Of a DNA stretch of 64,000 bases, positions 28,489 to 38,144 are shown one piece after another. This DNA is from UBA10649 sp965278945 (GTDB lineage: Bacteria; Actinomycetota; Actinomycetes; S36-B12). The position numbers and the translations under genes are program-made. The stretch spans positions 1,302,001 through 1,366,000 of the forward strand of contig OZ257128.1 of the NCBI GenBank assembly GCA_965278945.1. Reading direction: 5' to 3'. How positions within the stretch are numbered: position 1 is the first letter of the stretch; the number at the start of each line of letters is the position of its first letter. The notes below the pieces were generated by a model. It ran no database searches and had not been told where the DNA came from. It worked only from the letters and a program-made list of their open reading frames with translations.

Positions 28489-31152
28489 GTGGCGACATCG
28501 AAGCTCCTGCTACTTGACGGGCACTCGCTGGCCTATCGCGCGTTCTACGCGCTGCCCGTCGAGAACTTCTCCACGACGACCGGGCAGCCGACGAATGCCG
28601 TCTTCGGATTCACCTCGATGCTCATCAACGTCCTGCGCGACGAGAAGCCGACCCACGTGGTCGTCGCCTTCGACGTCTCGCGCAAGACGTTCCGGTCCGA
28701 ATCCTTCCCGGAGTACAAGGCCAATCGCGCCAGTTCTCCCACCGAGTTCGCCGGGCAGGTCGACCTGGTCCGTGAGGTGCTGGCAGCGCTCGGGATTCCG
28801 GTTGTCAGCGTCGACGGATTCGAGGCCGACGACATCATCGCCACGCTGGTCCGTCAGTCCGAGGATCGCAACATGAGCGTCGGCATCGTCACAGGGGATC
28901 GCGACGCCTTCCAGCTCGTCAGCGACCGCGTCACGGTGCTCTACCCCAAGAAGGGGGTCAGCGACCTCGCTCGCATGACACCGACGGCGGTCGAGGAGAA
29001 GTACGGCCTCACGCCGTTGCAGTACCCCGACTACGCGGCATTGCGCGGAGATCCCAGCGACAACCTGCCCGGCATCCCAGGGGTGGGCGAGAAGACCGCC
29101 GCAAAGTGGATCCGCGAGTACGGGTCCCTCGGCGAGCTGGTCGATCGGGTCGACACCGTCGGCGGCAAGGTCGGCGATGCCCTTCGCGAGGCCCTGCCCC
29201 AGGTGCTCGTCAACAGTCGCCTCACCCGCCTGGTCGACGACGTTCCCATCGAACTCGAGCTCGACTCGTGCGAATTCGGCGCGTGGGACCGGGCTGCCGT
29301 CGATCAGCTCTTCGACACCCTGCAGTTCCGGGCCCTGCGCGAACGGCTCGACAACGTTCGGCCGAGCAGTCCCGACGATCCCGCGCCGCAGGATGCTCCG
29401 AGCGCGGACGGTCCGGTCGTCGTGCAGCCGAGCGGGGAGGCGGCCGCTGCGTGGCTGTCCAGATCACAGGGCGTTGCCGCCATCGCGGTCACGGGCCGCT
29501 GGGGGAGCGGCGTCGGCGAGATCGACGCCGTGGCCGTGTCCGATGATCGCGGTGAGGTCGCGGTGCTCGACTGCACAGATCCCGCGACCGGCTCGGCCGT
29601 TCTCGACTGGCTCGCCGACGCGAGCGCGAGCAAGAGCCTTCACGATGCCAAAGGCCCGGCGTTGGCTCTGCTGGCGTCGGGACGCGAACTGCGCGGCCTG
29701 CGCTGCGACACCGCCCTTGCCGCGTATCTCGATGCGCCAGGTCATCGCGGGTACGCACTGGCCGATGTGGCCGAGCGCGTGCTCGGGATCTCGCTTGCCG
29801 TCGACTCCAAGGCCGGGCAGATGCTGTTCGACACCGGGGAGGGCTCCGCACTCGAGCTGGCCCGCCAGGCCACGGCAATCCGCGACCTGACCACCGAGCT
29901 CGAGTCGCGGCTCGCGGCTCAGGGAGTCCTGCACTTGCTGCACGAGCTCGAGGTGCCGCTCGTGCCCCTGCTCGCCGACATGGAGTTCGCGGGCATCGCC
30001 GTCGACCTGCCCGGACTGCGCGGACTGTCGGAGGAGTTCGGCGCCGACATGCACGCCGCCGAGGAGAACGCCCACGAGCTCGTGGGCCGCCCGTTCAATC
30101 TCGGCTCGCCCAAGCAGCTGCAGGAGATCTTGTTCGGCGAGCGCAATCTGCCGAAGACCAAGAAGATCAAGACCGGCTACACGACCGATGCCGAAGCGCT
30201 GCAGCAGCTGTTCGCGCAGACCCAGGATCCGCTGCTCGAGCAGTTGCTCGCCTGGCGTGACCGCTCGCGCCTTCGTCAGACGGTCGACGGACTCATTCCG
30301 CTCGCCGACGCGCAGCACCGGGTCCACACCACCTACGTGCAGACCGCCGCCGCGACGGGACGGCTGTCCAGCACGGACCCCAACCTGCAGAACATCCCGA
30401 TTCGCACGGACGCCGGGCGCCGCATCCGCGCCTGCTTCGTCGCCGGGGAGGGCTTCGAGTGCCTGCTCACCGCCGACTACAGCCAGATCGAGATGCGGAT
30501 CATGGCGCACCTGTCCGAGGACGTCGGCCTCATCGACGCCTTCCGCAGCGGTGAGGACCTGCACACCACCGTCGCCAGCCGGGTGTTCTCCGTCGACCCG
30601 GGCGAGGTCGACGCTGAGATGCGGCGCCGGATCAAGGCGATGTCCTACGGGCTGGCCTACGGACTGTCCCCGTACGGCCTTGCCCAGCAGCTCGACATCT
30701 CGCCCGATCAGGCGCGCGGGCTCATGGACGAGTACTTCCTGCGGTTCGGCGGCGTGCGCGACTACCTCGGCGAGATCGTGGAGAACGCCCGGATGCAGGG
30801 CTACACCGAGACGATGCTGGGCCGGCGCCGGTTCCTGCCCGACCTCAACAGCGACAACCGCCAGCGTCGGGAGATGGCCGAGCGGATGGCGCTCAACGCG
30901 CCGATCCAGGGCACGGCCGCCGACATCGTCAAGGTCTCGATGCTCAATGTCCAGTCGGCCCTCGCCGAGGCGGGCCTGCGCAGCAGGCTGCTCCTTCAGG
31001 TCCACGACGAACTGGTCCTCGAGGTGTTCCCCGGCGAGAAGGAGGCCCTGGAGGCCCTAGTCAGGGCCGCGATGGCCAACGCGGCAGACCTGTCGGTACC
31101 CCTGGATGTCTCTGTCGGCTTCGGCACGACCTGGCACGAGGCGGCCCACTAG
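28489..31152 (+). CDS. polA: DNA polymerase I
   Basis: The 887-residue enzyme fills gaps and removes RNA primers. Residues 1-300 form the 5' nuclease domain (LLLLDGHSLAYRAFYALP; DGFEADDIIATL; ALRGDPSDNLPGIPGVGEKT). The middle 3'-5' exonuclease-like domain lacks the DED acidic pattern, as usual in actinobacteria. The polymerase domain has TADYSQIEMRIMAHLS (motif A), RRIKAMSYGLAYGLSPYGLAQQ-type motif B and LLQVHDELVLEVF (motif C). GTG 28489 matches the family start. A short spacer separates it from rpsA. Confidence 0.97.
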   Translation: MATSKLLLLDGHSLAYRAFYALPVENFSTTTGQPTNAVFGFTSMLINVLRDEKPTHVVVAFDVSRKTFRSESFPEYKANRASSPTEFAGQVDLVREVLAALGIPVVSVDGFEADDIIATLVRQSEDRNMSVGIVTGDRDAFQLVSDRVTVLYPKKGVSDLARMTPTAVEEKYGLTPLQYPDYAALRGDPSDNLPGIPGVGEKTAAKWIREYGSLGELVDRVDTVGGKVGDALREALPQVLVNSRLTRLVDDVPIELELDSCEFGAWDRAAVDQLFDTLQFRALRERLDNVRPSSPDDPAPQDAPSADGPVVVQPSGEAAAAWLSRSQGVAAIAVTGRWGSGVGEIDAVAVSDDRGEVAVLDCTDPATGSAVLDWLADASASKSLHDAKGPALALLASGRELRGLRCDTALAAYLDAPGHRGYALADVAERVLGISLAVDSKAGQMLFDTGEGSALELARQATAIRDLTTELESRLAAQGVLHLLHELEVPLVPLLADMEFAGIAVDLPGLRGLSEEFGADMHAAEENAHELVGRPFNLGSPKQLQEILFGERNLPKTKKIKTGYTTDAEALQQLFAQTQDPLLEQLLAWRDRSRLRQTVDGLIPLADAQHRVHTTYVQTAAATGRLSSTDPNLQNIPIRTDAGRRIRACFVAGEGFECLLTADYSQIEMRIMAHLSEDVGLIDAFRSGEDLHTTVASRVFSVDPGEVDAEMRRRIKAMSYGLAYGLSPYGLAQQLDISPDQARGLMDEYFLRFGGVRDYLGEIVENARMQGYTETMLGRRRFLPDLNSDNRQRREMAERMALNAPIQGTAADIVKVSMLNVQSALAEAGLRSRLLLQVHDELVLEVFPGEKEALEALVRAAMANAADLSVPLDVSVGFGTTWHEAAH

Positions 31153-31241
31153 GGGCGTGGCCGAGCGCACCCCATAGGGGAGTAGCATTGGGGGGCCTCG
31201 CGTCCGCGTGGCGATCCCCACAACGAAGAGATCCCTACTAC

Positions 31242-32699
31242 ATGAGCATTTCTACCACCGCCGTCTCGCCCCAGGTCGCCATCAACGACATCGGCAGCGC
31301 CGAAGACTTCATGGCCGCGATTGACGCAACGATCAAATACTTCAATGACGGAGACATCGTCGAGGGCACCATCGTCAAGGTGGACCGCGACGAGGTCCTT
31401 CTCGACATCGGCTACAAGACCGAGGGCGTCATCCCCTCCCGCGAGCTGTCCATCAAGCACGATGTCGATCCCAGCCAGGTTGTCTCCGTGGGTGACCGCG
31501 TCGAGGCCCTCGTCCTCACCAAGGAGGACAAGGAAGGCCGGCTGATCCTGTCCAAGAAGCGCGCTCAGTACGAGCGGGCATGGGGCACCATCGAACGCAT
31601 CAAGGAAGAAGATGGCGTCGTCGAGGGCCAGGTCATCGAGGTCGTCAAGGGCGGCCTGATCCTGGACATCGGACTGCGCGGCTTCCTGCCGGCATCGCTC
31701 GTGGAGATGCGCCGCGTGCGCGACCTGCAGCCGTACGTCGGCAAGACGCTCGAGGCGAAGATCATCGAGCTCGACAAGAACCGCAACAACGTGGTCCTGT
31801 CGCGCCGCGCGTGGCTTGAGCAGACGCAGAGCGAGGTCCGTCAGACCTTCCTCACGCAGCTCCAGAAGGGCCAGATCCGCAACGGTGTCGTGTCCTCGAT
31901 CGTCAACTTCGGCTCCTTCGTCGATCTCGGCGGAGTCGACGGCCTAGTCCACGTGTCCGAGCTGTCCTGGAAGCACATCGACCACCCGTCCGAGGTCGTC
32001 GAGGTCGGCCAGGAGGTCACCGTCGAGGTTCTCGACGTCGACATGGACCGCGAGCGCGTCTCGCTGTCGCTCAAGGCGACGCAGGAGGATCCGTGGCAGC
32101 ACTTCGCCCGGACCCACCAGATCGGTCAGGTCGTGCCCGGCAAGGTCACCAAGCTTGTTCCGTTCGGTGCGTTCGTTCGCGTCGAAGAGGGCATCGAGGG
32201 CCTCGTGCACATCTCCGAGCTGGCCGAGCGCCACATCGAGCTGCCCGAGCAGATCGTCCAGGTCAACGACGACATCTTCGTCCGCGTCATCGACATCGAC
32301 CTCGAGCGTCGTCGGATCTCGCTGTCGCTCAAGCAGGCCAACGACTCGGCCGAGGGTGTCTCGGGCGACGAGTTCGACCCGTACCTGTACGGCATGGCCC
32401 CCGCGTTCAACGAGGCTGGCAACTACATCGGCCCCGACGGCTTCGACCCGGAGACGGGCGAATGGCGTGCAGGGTCCGAGGACCAGCGCGCAGAGTGGGA
32501 GAAGCAGTACTCCGAGGCGCACGATCGCTGGGAGGCGCACCGCAAGCAGGTCGTCGACGCACGCGAGGCCGATCAGGCTGCTGCGCTCGAGTCCGGTGAC
32601 GCCGTGTCGTCGTACTCATCGGAGTCTTCGGACAACGAGGGCACGCTCGCCTCTGACGAGGCGCTGCAGGCTCTTCGTGACAAGCTCACCGGCGAGTAA
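31242..32699 (+). CDS. rpsA: 30S ribosomal protein S1
   Basis: The 485-residue protein recruits mRNA to the ribosome. It holds four S1 OB repeats: FNDGDIVEGTIVKVDRDEVL, GVVEGQVIEVVKGGLILDIG, KGQIRNGVVSSIVNFGSFVD and IGQVVPGKVTKLVPFGAFVR, the last three with the FGAFV- or SFVDL-like core. The acidic C-terminal tail (GDAVSSYSSESSDNEGTLAS) is typical of actinobacterial S1. ATG 31242 is chosen because homologues start SISTTAVSPQVAINDIGS; a purine-rich AACGAAGAGA lies upstream. A long palindrome follows the stop. Confidence 0.96.
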   Translation: MSISTTAVSPQVAINDIGSAEDFMAAIDATIKYFNDGDIVEGTIVKVDRDEVLLDIGYKTEGVIPSRELSIKHDVDPSQVVSVGDRVEALVLTKEDKEGRLILSKKRAQYERAWGTIERIKEEDGVVEGQVIEVVKGGLILDIGLRGFLPASLVEMRRVRDLQPYVGKTLEAKIIELDKNRNNVVLSRRAWLEQTQSEVRQTFLTQLQKGQIRNGVVSSIVNFGSFVDLGGVDGLVHVSELSWKHIDHPSEVVEVGQEVTVEVLDVDMDRERVSLSLKATQEDPWQHFARTHQIGQVVPGKVTKLVPFGAFVRVEEGIEGLVHISELAERHIELPEQIVQVNDDIFVRVIDIDLERRRISLSLKQANDSAEGVSGDEFDPYLYGMAPAFNEAGNYIGPDGFDPETGEWRAGSEDQRAEWEKQYSEAHDRWEAHRKQVVDAREADQAAALESGDAVSSYSSESSDNEGTLASDEALQALRDKLTGE

Positions 32700-32730
32700 C
32701 TTCTGGATAAGTTTGTCCGCTTGAACTACG

Positions 32731-32790
32731 TCGAGTGGGCAGTTGTTCGGGCTCGGCTGGCGCCGAACCCTCAAACAACTGCCCACTCGA
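32731..32790. repeat. GAGTGGGCAGTTGT palindrome, copy B
   Basis: TCGAGTGGGCAGTTGTT (32731-32747) pairs exactly with 32774-32790; the interior is also self-complementary (TTCGGGCTCGGC with GCCGAACCC). It lies between rpsA and coaE, both on the + strand, and probably ends the rpsA message. Confidence 0.92.
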
Positions 32791-32815
32791 CTCGTTTGGT
32801 CGCTAAGGAGGCACT

Positions 32816-33433
32816 GTGCGCGTTGGGCTGACGGGCGGCATCGGATCGGGCAAGAGCACCGTCGCCCGGATGTTCGCCGAGCGCGGCGCCGTCATCGTCG
32901 ATGCCGACCAGATCGCCAGGGACATCGTGGAGCCTGGCGGGCTCGCGCTCCAGGCCCTCGTAGCCGAGTTCGGCTCGGGCATCCTGCAGCCCAACGGCAC
33001 GCTGAGCCGCGGTGAACTGGCCCGGATCGCCTTCTCCGACCCCGACGCCACGGCCCGCCTGAACGCCATCATGCATCCACTGATCCGGGCCGAGTCCGAG
33101 CGTCAGCTGTCGGCCCAGCCCGACTCGACGATCGTCGTCTACGACATGCCGCTCCTGGTCGAGTCTGGCCAGGACGCGGTCGTCGACGTGGTGGTCGTGG
33201 TCGACGTGCCCGAGGAGATCCAGCTCGATCGCGCGATCGACCTGCGCGGGCTCGACGAGGAGGACGTGCGACGGCGGATGTCGCTGCAGGCCTCCCGCGA
33301 GGAAAGACTCGCCGCGGCAGACTTCGTCATCGACAACTCCAGTGACCTCGTCCTCACGGCTCTCCAGGTCGACGACGTCTGGGATCGCATCAGCAACCGC
33401 CTGTCGGACGGCTCGCTTACGGTGGACGAGTGA
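32816..33433 (+). CDS. coaE: dephospho-CoA kinase
   Basis: It phosphorylates dephospho-CoA, the last step of coenzyme A synthesis. The 205 residues include Walker A GLTGGIGSGKSTVARM, the DADQIARDIVEPGG substrate loop, HPLIRAES and the lid region (RGLDEEDVRRRMSLQASREE). Start GTG 32816 follows AAGGAGG at ideal spacing. The stop overlaps the uvrB GTG by 4 bases. The order rpsA-coaE-uvrB is common in actinobacteria. Confidence 0.96.
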   Translation: MRVGLTGGIGSGKSTVARMFAERGAVIVDADQIARDIVEPGGLALQALVAEFGSGILQPNGTLSRGELARIAFSDPDATARLNAIMHPLIRAESERQLSAQPDSTIVVYDMPLLVESGQDAVVDVVVVVDVPEEIQLDRAIDLRGLDEEDVRRRMSLQASREERLAAADFVIDNSSDLVLTALQVDDVWDRISNRLSDGSLTVDE

Positions 33434-35490
33434 CTCGTCCCGTTACCGACCTCCAGCGCCGCGTTGCCCCGTTCACGGTCAAGGCCCCATTCCAGCCATC
33501 GGGCGACCAGCCCGATGCCATCGCCGAGATCGCCAAGCGGATCCGCGCGGGCGAGCAGGACGTGGTCCTGCTCGGCGCCACCGGCACCGGCAAGAGCGCG
33601 ACCACGGCCTGGCTCGTGGAGGAACTGCAGCGACCCACGCTGGTAATGGCGCCGAACAAGACGCTCGCGGCTCAGTTGACCACCGAGTTCAAGGACCTGC
33701 TGCCGGACAACGCGGTCGAGTACTTCGTGTCGTACTACGACTACTTCCAGCCCGAGGCGTACATCCCGCAGAGCGACACCTACATCGAGAAGGACTCCTC
33801 GATCAACGAGGAGGTCGAGCGACTTCGCCACTCCGCGACGAACAGCCTGCTGACCCGCCGCGATGTGATCGTCGTGGCGACGGTCTCGGCGATCTACGGC
33901 CTGGGCACCCCGCAGGAGTACGTCGACCGCATGGTCAGGCTCCGGGTGGGCGAGGAGTACAACCGCGAGACGCTGCTGCGGGCGCTCGTCGACATTCAGT
34001 ACACGCGCAACGACATCGCCTTCCAGCGCGGCACGTTCAGGGTTCGCGGCGACACCGTCGAGGTCTTCCCCGTCTACGAGGTGCACCCGGTGCGCATCGA
34101 GATGTTCGGCGACGAGATCGAGCGGCTCATGACCTTGCACCCGCTCACTGGCGAGATCATCACAGAGGACAAGGAGATGTACATCTTCCCGGCCTCGCAC
34201 TACGTCGCTGGCGGTGACCGCATGGAGCGAGCGATCGCCGGCATCGAGGTGGAGCTCGAGCAGCGGCTCGCGGAGTTCGAGCGGCAGGGCAAGCTCCTCG
34301 AGGCCCAGCGCCTGCGGATGCGCACCACCTACGACGTGGAGATGATGCGCCAGATCGGATCGTGCGCCGGCATCGAGAACTACTCTCGTCACATCGACGG
34401 TCGTGAGGCGGGCAGCCCGCCGAACTGCCTCATCGACTACTTCCCCGAGGACTTCCTCATGGTCATTGACGAGTCGCATGTCACCGTTCCGCAGATCGGC
34501 GCGATGTACGAAGGCGACATGAGCCGCAAGCGCAATCTGGTCGACCACGGCTTCCGCCTGCCCAGCGCCATGGACAACCGGCCGCTGAGATGGGACGAGT
34601 TCGCCGAGCGCATCGGCCAGACCATGTTCTTGTCCGCGACCCCGGGCGCCTACGAGCTCACCCGCGTTCAGGGCGACGTCGTCGAGCAGGTCATCAGGCC
34701 GACCGGGCTGATCGACCCGGAGATCGTGATCAAGCCCACGAAGGGGCAGATCGACGATCTCATGGCGGAGATCAACGCCAGGTCGGCCCGCGACGAGCGG
34801 GTCCTCGTCACGACGCTGACGAAGCGGATGGCCGAGGACCTCACCGACTACCTCCTCGAGCACGGCGTAAGGGTTCAATACCTGCATTCCGAGGTCGACA
34901 CCCTGCGCCGCGTCGAGCTGCTGCGCGAACTGCGCATGGGCGTCTTCGACGTCCTCGTCGGAATCAACCTTCTGCGCGAGGGGCTCGACCTGCCCGAAGT
35001 GTCGCTCGTCGCGATCCTCGACGCCGACAAGGAGGGCTTCCTGCGCTCGGAGACCTCTCTGATCCAGACGATCGGCCGCGCGGCACGAAACGTGTCCGGA
35101 CAGGTGCACATGTACGCCGACAGCATCACCCCGTCGATGCGTCGAGCCATCGACGAGACCACCCGTCGGCGTGCCAAGCAGGTCGCGTACAACGAGGCCC
35201 ACGGGGTCGACCCGCAGCCGCTGCGCAAGCGCATCGCCGACATCACCGACCTGCTCGCCCGCGAGGACGCCGACACCGAGCAACTCCTGTCGGAGCGGGC
35301 TACCACCACGGTGGGGCGCAAGGGTCGCTCCCTCGCCGGAGACGAGCTGATCAGCCTTATCGAGGACCTCACCGCGCAGATGCATGCGGCAGCAGCAGAG
35401 CTCGCCTTCGAGCTCGCGGCCCGGCTGCGCGACGAGGTCAGCGACCTCAAGCGCGAGCTGCGCGGGATGCGCGAAGCGGGCACCGCGTGA
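33430..35490 (+). CDS. uvrB: excinuclease ABC subunit B
   Basis: The 686-residue helicase-like subunit of nucleotide excision repair. Motifs: GATGTGKSATTAWL (Walker A), the beta-hairpin region YFVSYYDYFQPEAYIPQSDTYIEKDSS, DESHVTVPQIGAMYEGD (Walker B/DEAD), GLDLPEVSLVAILDADKEGF and QTIGRAARN. The C-terminus carries the UVR motif (LIEDLTAQMHAAAAELAFEL) that contacts UvrC. The GTG start is within the coaE stop. Length is normal. Confidence 0.97.
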   Translation: MTRPVTDLQRRVAPFTVKAPFQPSGDQPDAIAEIAKRIRAGEQDVVLLGATGTGKSATTAWLVEELQRPTLVMAPNKTLAAQLTTEFKDLLPDNAVEYFVSYYDYFQPEAYIPQSDTYIEKDSSINEEVERLRHSATNSLLTRRDVIVVATVSAIYGLGTPQEYVDRMVRLRVGEEYNRETLLRALVDIQYTRNDIAFQRGTFRVRGDTVEVFPVYEVHPVRIEMFGDEIERLMTLHPLTGEIITEDKEMYIFPASHYVAGGDRMERAIAGIEVELEQRLAEFERQGKLLEAQRLRMRTTYDVEMMRQIGSCAGIENYSRHIDGREAGSPPNCLIDYFPEDFLMVIDESHVTVPQIGAMYEGDMSRKRNLVDHGFRLPSAMDNRPLRWDEFAERIGQTMFLSATPGAYELTRVQGDVVEQVIRPTGLIDPEIVIKPTKGQIDDLMAEINARSARDERVLVTTLTKRMAEDLTDYLLEHGVRVQYLHSEVDTLRRVELLRELRMGVFDVLVGINLLREGLDLPEVSLVAILDADKEGFLRSETSLIQTIGRAARNVSGQVHMYADSITPSMRRAIDETTRRRAKQVAYNEAHGVDPQPLRKRIADITDLLAREDADTEQLLSERATTTVGRKGRSLAGDELISLIEDLTAQMHAAAAELAFELAARLRDEVSDLKRELRGMREAGTA

Positions 35491-35503
35491 GGTTCATCTG
35501 GTG

Positions 35504-36463
35504 ATGGTCGTTCCCTCGTGGTTGTGGATCGCCACTCTTGCCGGACTCATCGGCGTCATCCTGATCGACCTCATCATCGTCGATCGGCGTCCGCACCCCT
35601 TCACGACGAAGGATGCGGCTCGCTGGGTGATCTTCTACGTCGCCTGCGCTGCTCTCTTTGCGGTCTTCATCTCGGTGTACTTCGGAGTGTCATACGGCGG
35701 CCAGTTCGTCGCCGGCTACCTGATGGAGTACTCGCTCAGCGTCGACAACCTGTTCGTATTCCTCGTAATCATGACGTCCTTCGCCGTGCCAGCCGCGCTG
35801 CAGCATCGCGTGCTGCTGATCGGCATCATCATCGCGCTGGTGCTGCGCGCCGGCCTCATCCTGGTCGGCGCCGAGCTGATCGCGAGGTTCGAAGGCACCT
35901 TCTACCTCTTCGGAGCCTTCCTGCTGTTCACCGCGTGGAAGGTCTGGACGGCCGAGGACAGCGAGCCCGACCCGAACGGCAACGGCCTGATCCGCTGGGT
36001 TGCCACGCGCGTGCCGACCTCGTCCGAGTACGACGGGACGAAGATGATCACCAGGGTGGCCGGTTCTCGCGCGCTGACGCCAATGGCACTGGTCATCCTG
36101 GCCATCGGGACTACCGACCTGCTGTTCGCCCTCGACAGCATTCCGGCGGTGTTCGGCATCACCAGCGAGGCCTACCTGGTGTTCGCGGTCAATGCCTTCG
36201 CTCTGATGGGTCTTCGCCAGCTGTACTTCCTGCTGCAGGGGATGCTGGGCCGGCTGCAGTACCTCAACAAGGGCCTGGCCGTCATTCTCGGCTTCATCGG
36301 CGTGAAGCTGGTCCTCGAGGCAATTCACGCCACGACCTCCCTCCCGGTCCCGGTCATTCCGGTCTGGCTGTCGCTTGTAGTGATCGTCGGTGTGCTCACC
36401 GTGACAGCCGTCGCTAGTGTGTTTATGACACGTAAGAGCGAGGACGGCGAAAGGACAGATTGA
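35504..36463 (+). CDS. TerC family integral membrane protein (first of two)
   Basis: A 319-residue protein with about 8 membrane helices. TerC proteins export metal ions such as Mn or confer tellurite resistance. Family motifs are EYSLSVDNLFVFLVIM, LRAGLILVGAELIARF and TTDLLFALDSIPAVFGIT, with the conserved acidic residues inside helices. ATG 35504 and GTG 35501 are both possible starts, with GAGGT upstream. It follows uvrB by about 13 bases. A closely related gene follows with overlapping ends. Confidence 0.92.
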   Translation: MVVPSWLWIATLAGLIGVILIDLIIVDRRPHPFTTKDAARWVIFYVACAALFAVFISVYFGVSYGGQFVAGYLMEYSLSVDNLFVFLVIMTSFAVPAALQHRVLLIGIIIALVLRAGLILVGAELIARFEGTFYLFGAFLLFTAWKVWTAEDSEPDPNGNGLIRWVATRVPTSSEYDGTKMITRVAGSRALTPMALVILAIGTTDLLFALDSIPAVFGITSEAYLVFAVNAFALMGLRQLYFLLQGMLGRLQYLNKGLAVILGFIGVKLVLEAIHATTSLPVPVIPVWLSLVVIVGVLTVTAVASVFMTRKSEDGERTD

Positions 36464-37461
36464 CCGTGGAGGTGACCCTGGCCCTCTGGTCAGTCACGAT
36501 CGCAGGAATTATCGGCCTGATCGTGCTGGACTTCGTCACAGTAAGCCGCAAGCCGCATGAGGTGATGTTCAAGGAGGCCGTCGCCTGGTCGATCTTCTAC
36601 ATCGGTATCGCGATCGCCTTCGGCGTGGCGATGTTCATGTGGCAGGGTCCGGATATCGGATCGCAGTACTTCGCGGCCTACCTAGTCGAGAAGTCGCTCA
36701 GCGTCGACAACCTGTTCGTCTTCATCATCATCCTGGCCCAGTTCGCCGTCCCGGTGAACCTCCACCAAAGGGTGCTGCTGTTCGGGGTGGTGCTGGCCCT
36801 GATCCTGCGGGCCATTTTCATCGCGGTCGGTGCGGCCGCTCTCTCCGCGTTCGCCTTCACCTTCGTGATTTTCGGCGCGATCCTCATCTGGACGGGCATA
36901 CAGCTGGCCCGCCATCGAAACGAGGACCCGGAGCCCGCGGACAATGCGGTCATCCGCATGGCCAAGAAGCGCTTCGCCTTCACCGATGTCTACGACGGGA
37001 CGAAGTCGTTCACCCGGATCGATGGCAAGCGATACGCGACGCCGCTCCTTCTCGTGATGATCGCCATCGGCTCAACCGACCTGCTGTTCGCCCTGGACTC
37101 GATTCCCGCGACCTTCGGCGTGACCCAGATCCCGTATCTCGTCTTCGCCGCCAACGCCTTCGCACTCCTAGGACTTCGCGCGCTCTACTTCCTGCTCAAG
37201 GGCCTGCTCGACAAGCTCGTCTACCTGTCCACTGGGCTTGCGGTGATCCTGGTGTTCATCGGCATCAAGCTGGTCCTGACCTACCTGCACGACCTGAATC
37301 CGTCGATCCCGCACGTGTCGACCAATCAGAGCCTGATCTTCATCGTCCTCGTGCTGACGATCGTCACGGTCGCGTCGTGGCTCAAGGTCCGCAGTGATCC
37401 GGACGCCACGGCGCATGCCGGCCGCGTGACCGGCGGCGGCGACGATGACAAGAGCAGCTAG
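36460..37461 (+). CDS. TerC family integral membrane protein (second of two)
   Basis: A 333-residue paralogue of the preceding TerC, with EKSLSVDNLFVFIIIL and STDLLFALDSIPATFGVT in the same positions. The loop after helix four (RHRNEDPEPADNAVIRMAKK) and the KSFTRIDGKRYATPL segment differ most. The start may be TTG 36460, inside the previous stop, or GTG 36466; AAGGA lies upstream of both. The C-terminus is Gly/Asp-rich. The two may form a heterodimer or use different ions; the sequence does not tell. Confidence 0.9.
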   Translation: MTVEVTLALWSVTIAGIIGLIVLDFVTVSRKPHEVMFKEAVAWSIFYIGIAIAFGVAMFMWQGPDIGSQYFAAYLVEKSLSVDNLFVFIIILAQFAVPVNLHQRVLLFGVVLALILRAIFIAVGAAALSAFAFTFVIFGAILIWTGIQLARHRNEDPEPADNAVIRMAKKRFAFTDVYDGTKSFTRIDGKRYATPLLLVMIAIGSTDLLFALDSIPATFGVTQIPYLVFAANAFALLGLRALYFLLKGLLDKLVYLSTGLAVILVFIGIKLVLTYLHDLNPSIPHVSTNQSLIFIVLVLTIVTVASWLKVRSDPDATAHAGRVTGGGDDDKSS

Positions 37462-37733
37462 CCGCTGACCTTCAGCAGTTCCGCCTCGCAGGTGCGCAGG
37501 CGTGCTTGGGTGACGAGGCTCCCGGCCGCCAGGATCGCGACTGGAAGCAGCCAGGTGAGCGCCCACGACAGGCGTACGTCGACGTCGTCCGTCACGGCGT
37601 TGAACAGGCCGAAGACGACCCAGCCGACAACGACTCCCCACACGATCAGCAGCCCCACCCACACCTGACGGGTCCGCTTGAGCGCATCGCGCTGCCTGAG
37701 CAGCTTGTAGGCATGCGAGTTTTCCTTGGACAC
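37458..37733 (-). CDS. small membrane protein with two transmembrane helices
   Basis: A 91-residue protein from GTG 37733, with GAGGAGAC upstream. It has a basic cytoplasmic N-terminus (SKENSHAYKLLRQRDALKRT), then two hydrophobic segments (VWVGLLIVWGVVVGWVVFGL and LTWLLPVAILAAGSLVT) separated by an acidic loop, and a short tail. No family is recognised. It lies downstream of the VOC protein and hydrolase genes on the minus strand and converges on the second terC, sharing 4 bases with it. Confidence 0.7.
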   Translation of the reverse strand: MSKENSHAYKLLRQRDALKRTRQVWVGLLIVWGVVVGWVVFGLFNAVTDDVDVRLSWALTWLLPVAILAAGSLVTQARLRTCEAELLKVSG

Positions 37734-37741
37734 GTGTCTCC

Positions 37742-38143
37742 TCAGGTCAGGTCGGTGAACGGATTGTGGGCAAGTTCCCACAGGAAGCCATCCGGGTCTG
37801 CGAAGTATCCCGAGTAGCCACCCCACTCCGTGGCATGCGGGCTCTTGACGAGAGTCGCCCCGGCGGCAAGGGCCTCGGCGAATGCCCGATCGACGTCCTC
37901 GCGCGAGGGCTCGTTGTGAGCAAGGGAGAAGCCGCGGAAGCCCGAGCCTGCCGAGTCGACCTGTGCGTCGTCGGCCAGGTCCTGTCGCGGGAACAGCGCG
38001 AGCCACGATCCCTCGAGCGCGAAGAAGACGATGCCCTGCGCAGGGTCGTACTCGTGAGTGCGCCAGCCGAGTGCCTCGTAGAACAGGCGCGAGCGCTCCA
38101 GGTCACTCACCCCCAGGGTGATGAGTCCGACCTTGCCCTTCAC
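37742..38143 (-). CDS. VOC (glyoxalase/bleomycin-resistance) family protein
   Basis: A 133-residue protein with paired beta-alpha-beta-beta-beta modules: GKVGLITLGVSDLERSRLFY at the start and FSLAHNEPSREDVDRAFAEA in the second half, ending YSGYFADPDGFLWELAHNP. The DPDG-x-x-W-E motif supplies a likely metal-binding Glu. Start GTG 38143 lies at the end of the metallo-hydrolase gene. The substrate is unknown; this subgroup (often named glyoxalase-like) is widespread in actinobacteria. It probably forms an operon with its two minus-strand neighbours. Confidence 0.85.
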   Translation of the reverse strand: MKGKVGLITLGVSDLERSRLFYEALGWRTHEYDPAQGIVFFALEGSWLALFPRQDLADDAQVDSAGSGFRGFSLAHNEPSREDVDRAFAEALAAGATLVKSPHATEWGGYSGYFADPDGFLWELAHNPFTDLT

Positions 38144-38144
38144 G

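Noticed and set aside
29464..31005. Long open frame antisense to polA (513 codons)
   Set aside because: It lies entirely opposite a certain gene, is rich in Gly/Arg/Val/Asp from GC skew, and has no domain or start site. Similar antisense frames opposite uvrB, uvrA, aroC, alaS, zwf and tkt were dropped for the same reason.
28489..31152. Loss of proofreading residues in polA considered as a defect
   Set aside because: Degenerate 3'-5' exonuclease domains are common in actinobacterial DNA polymerase I, so this is normal.
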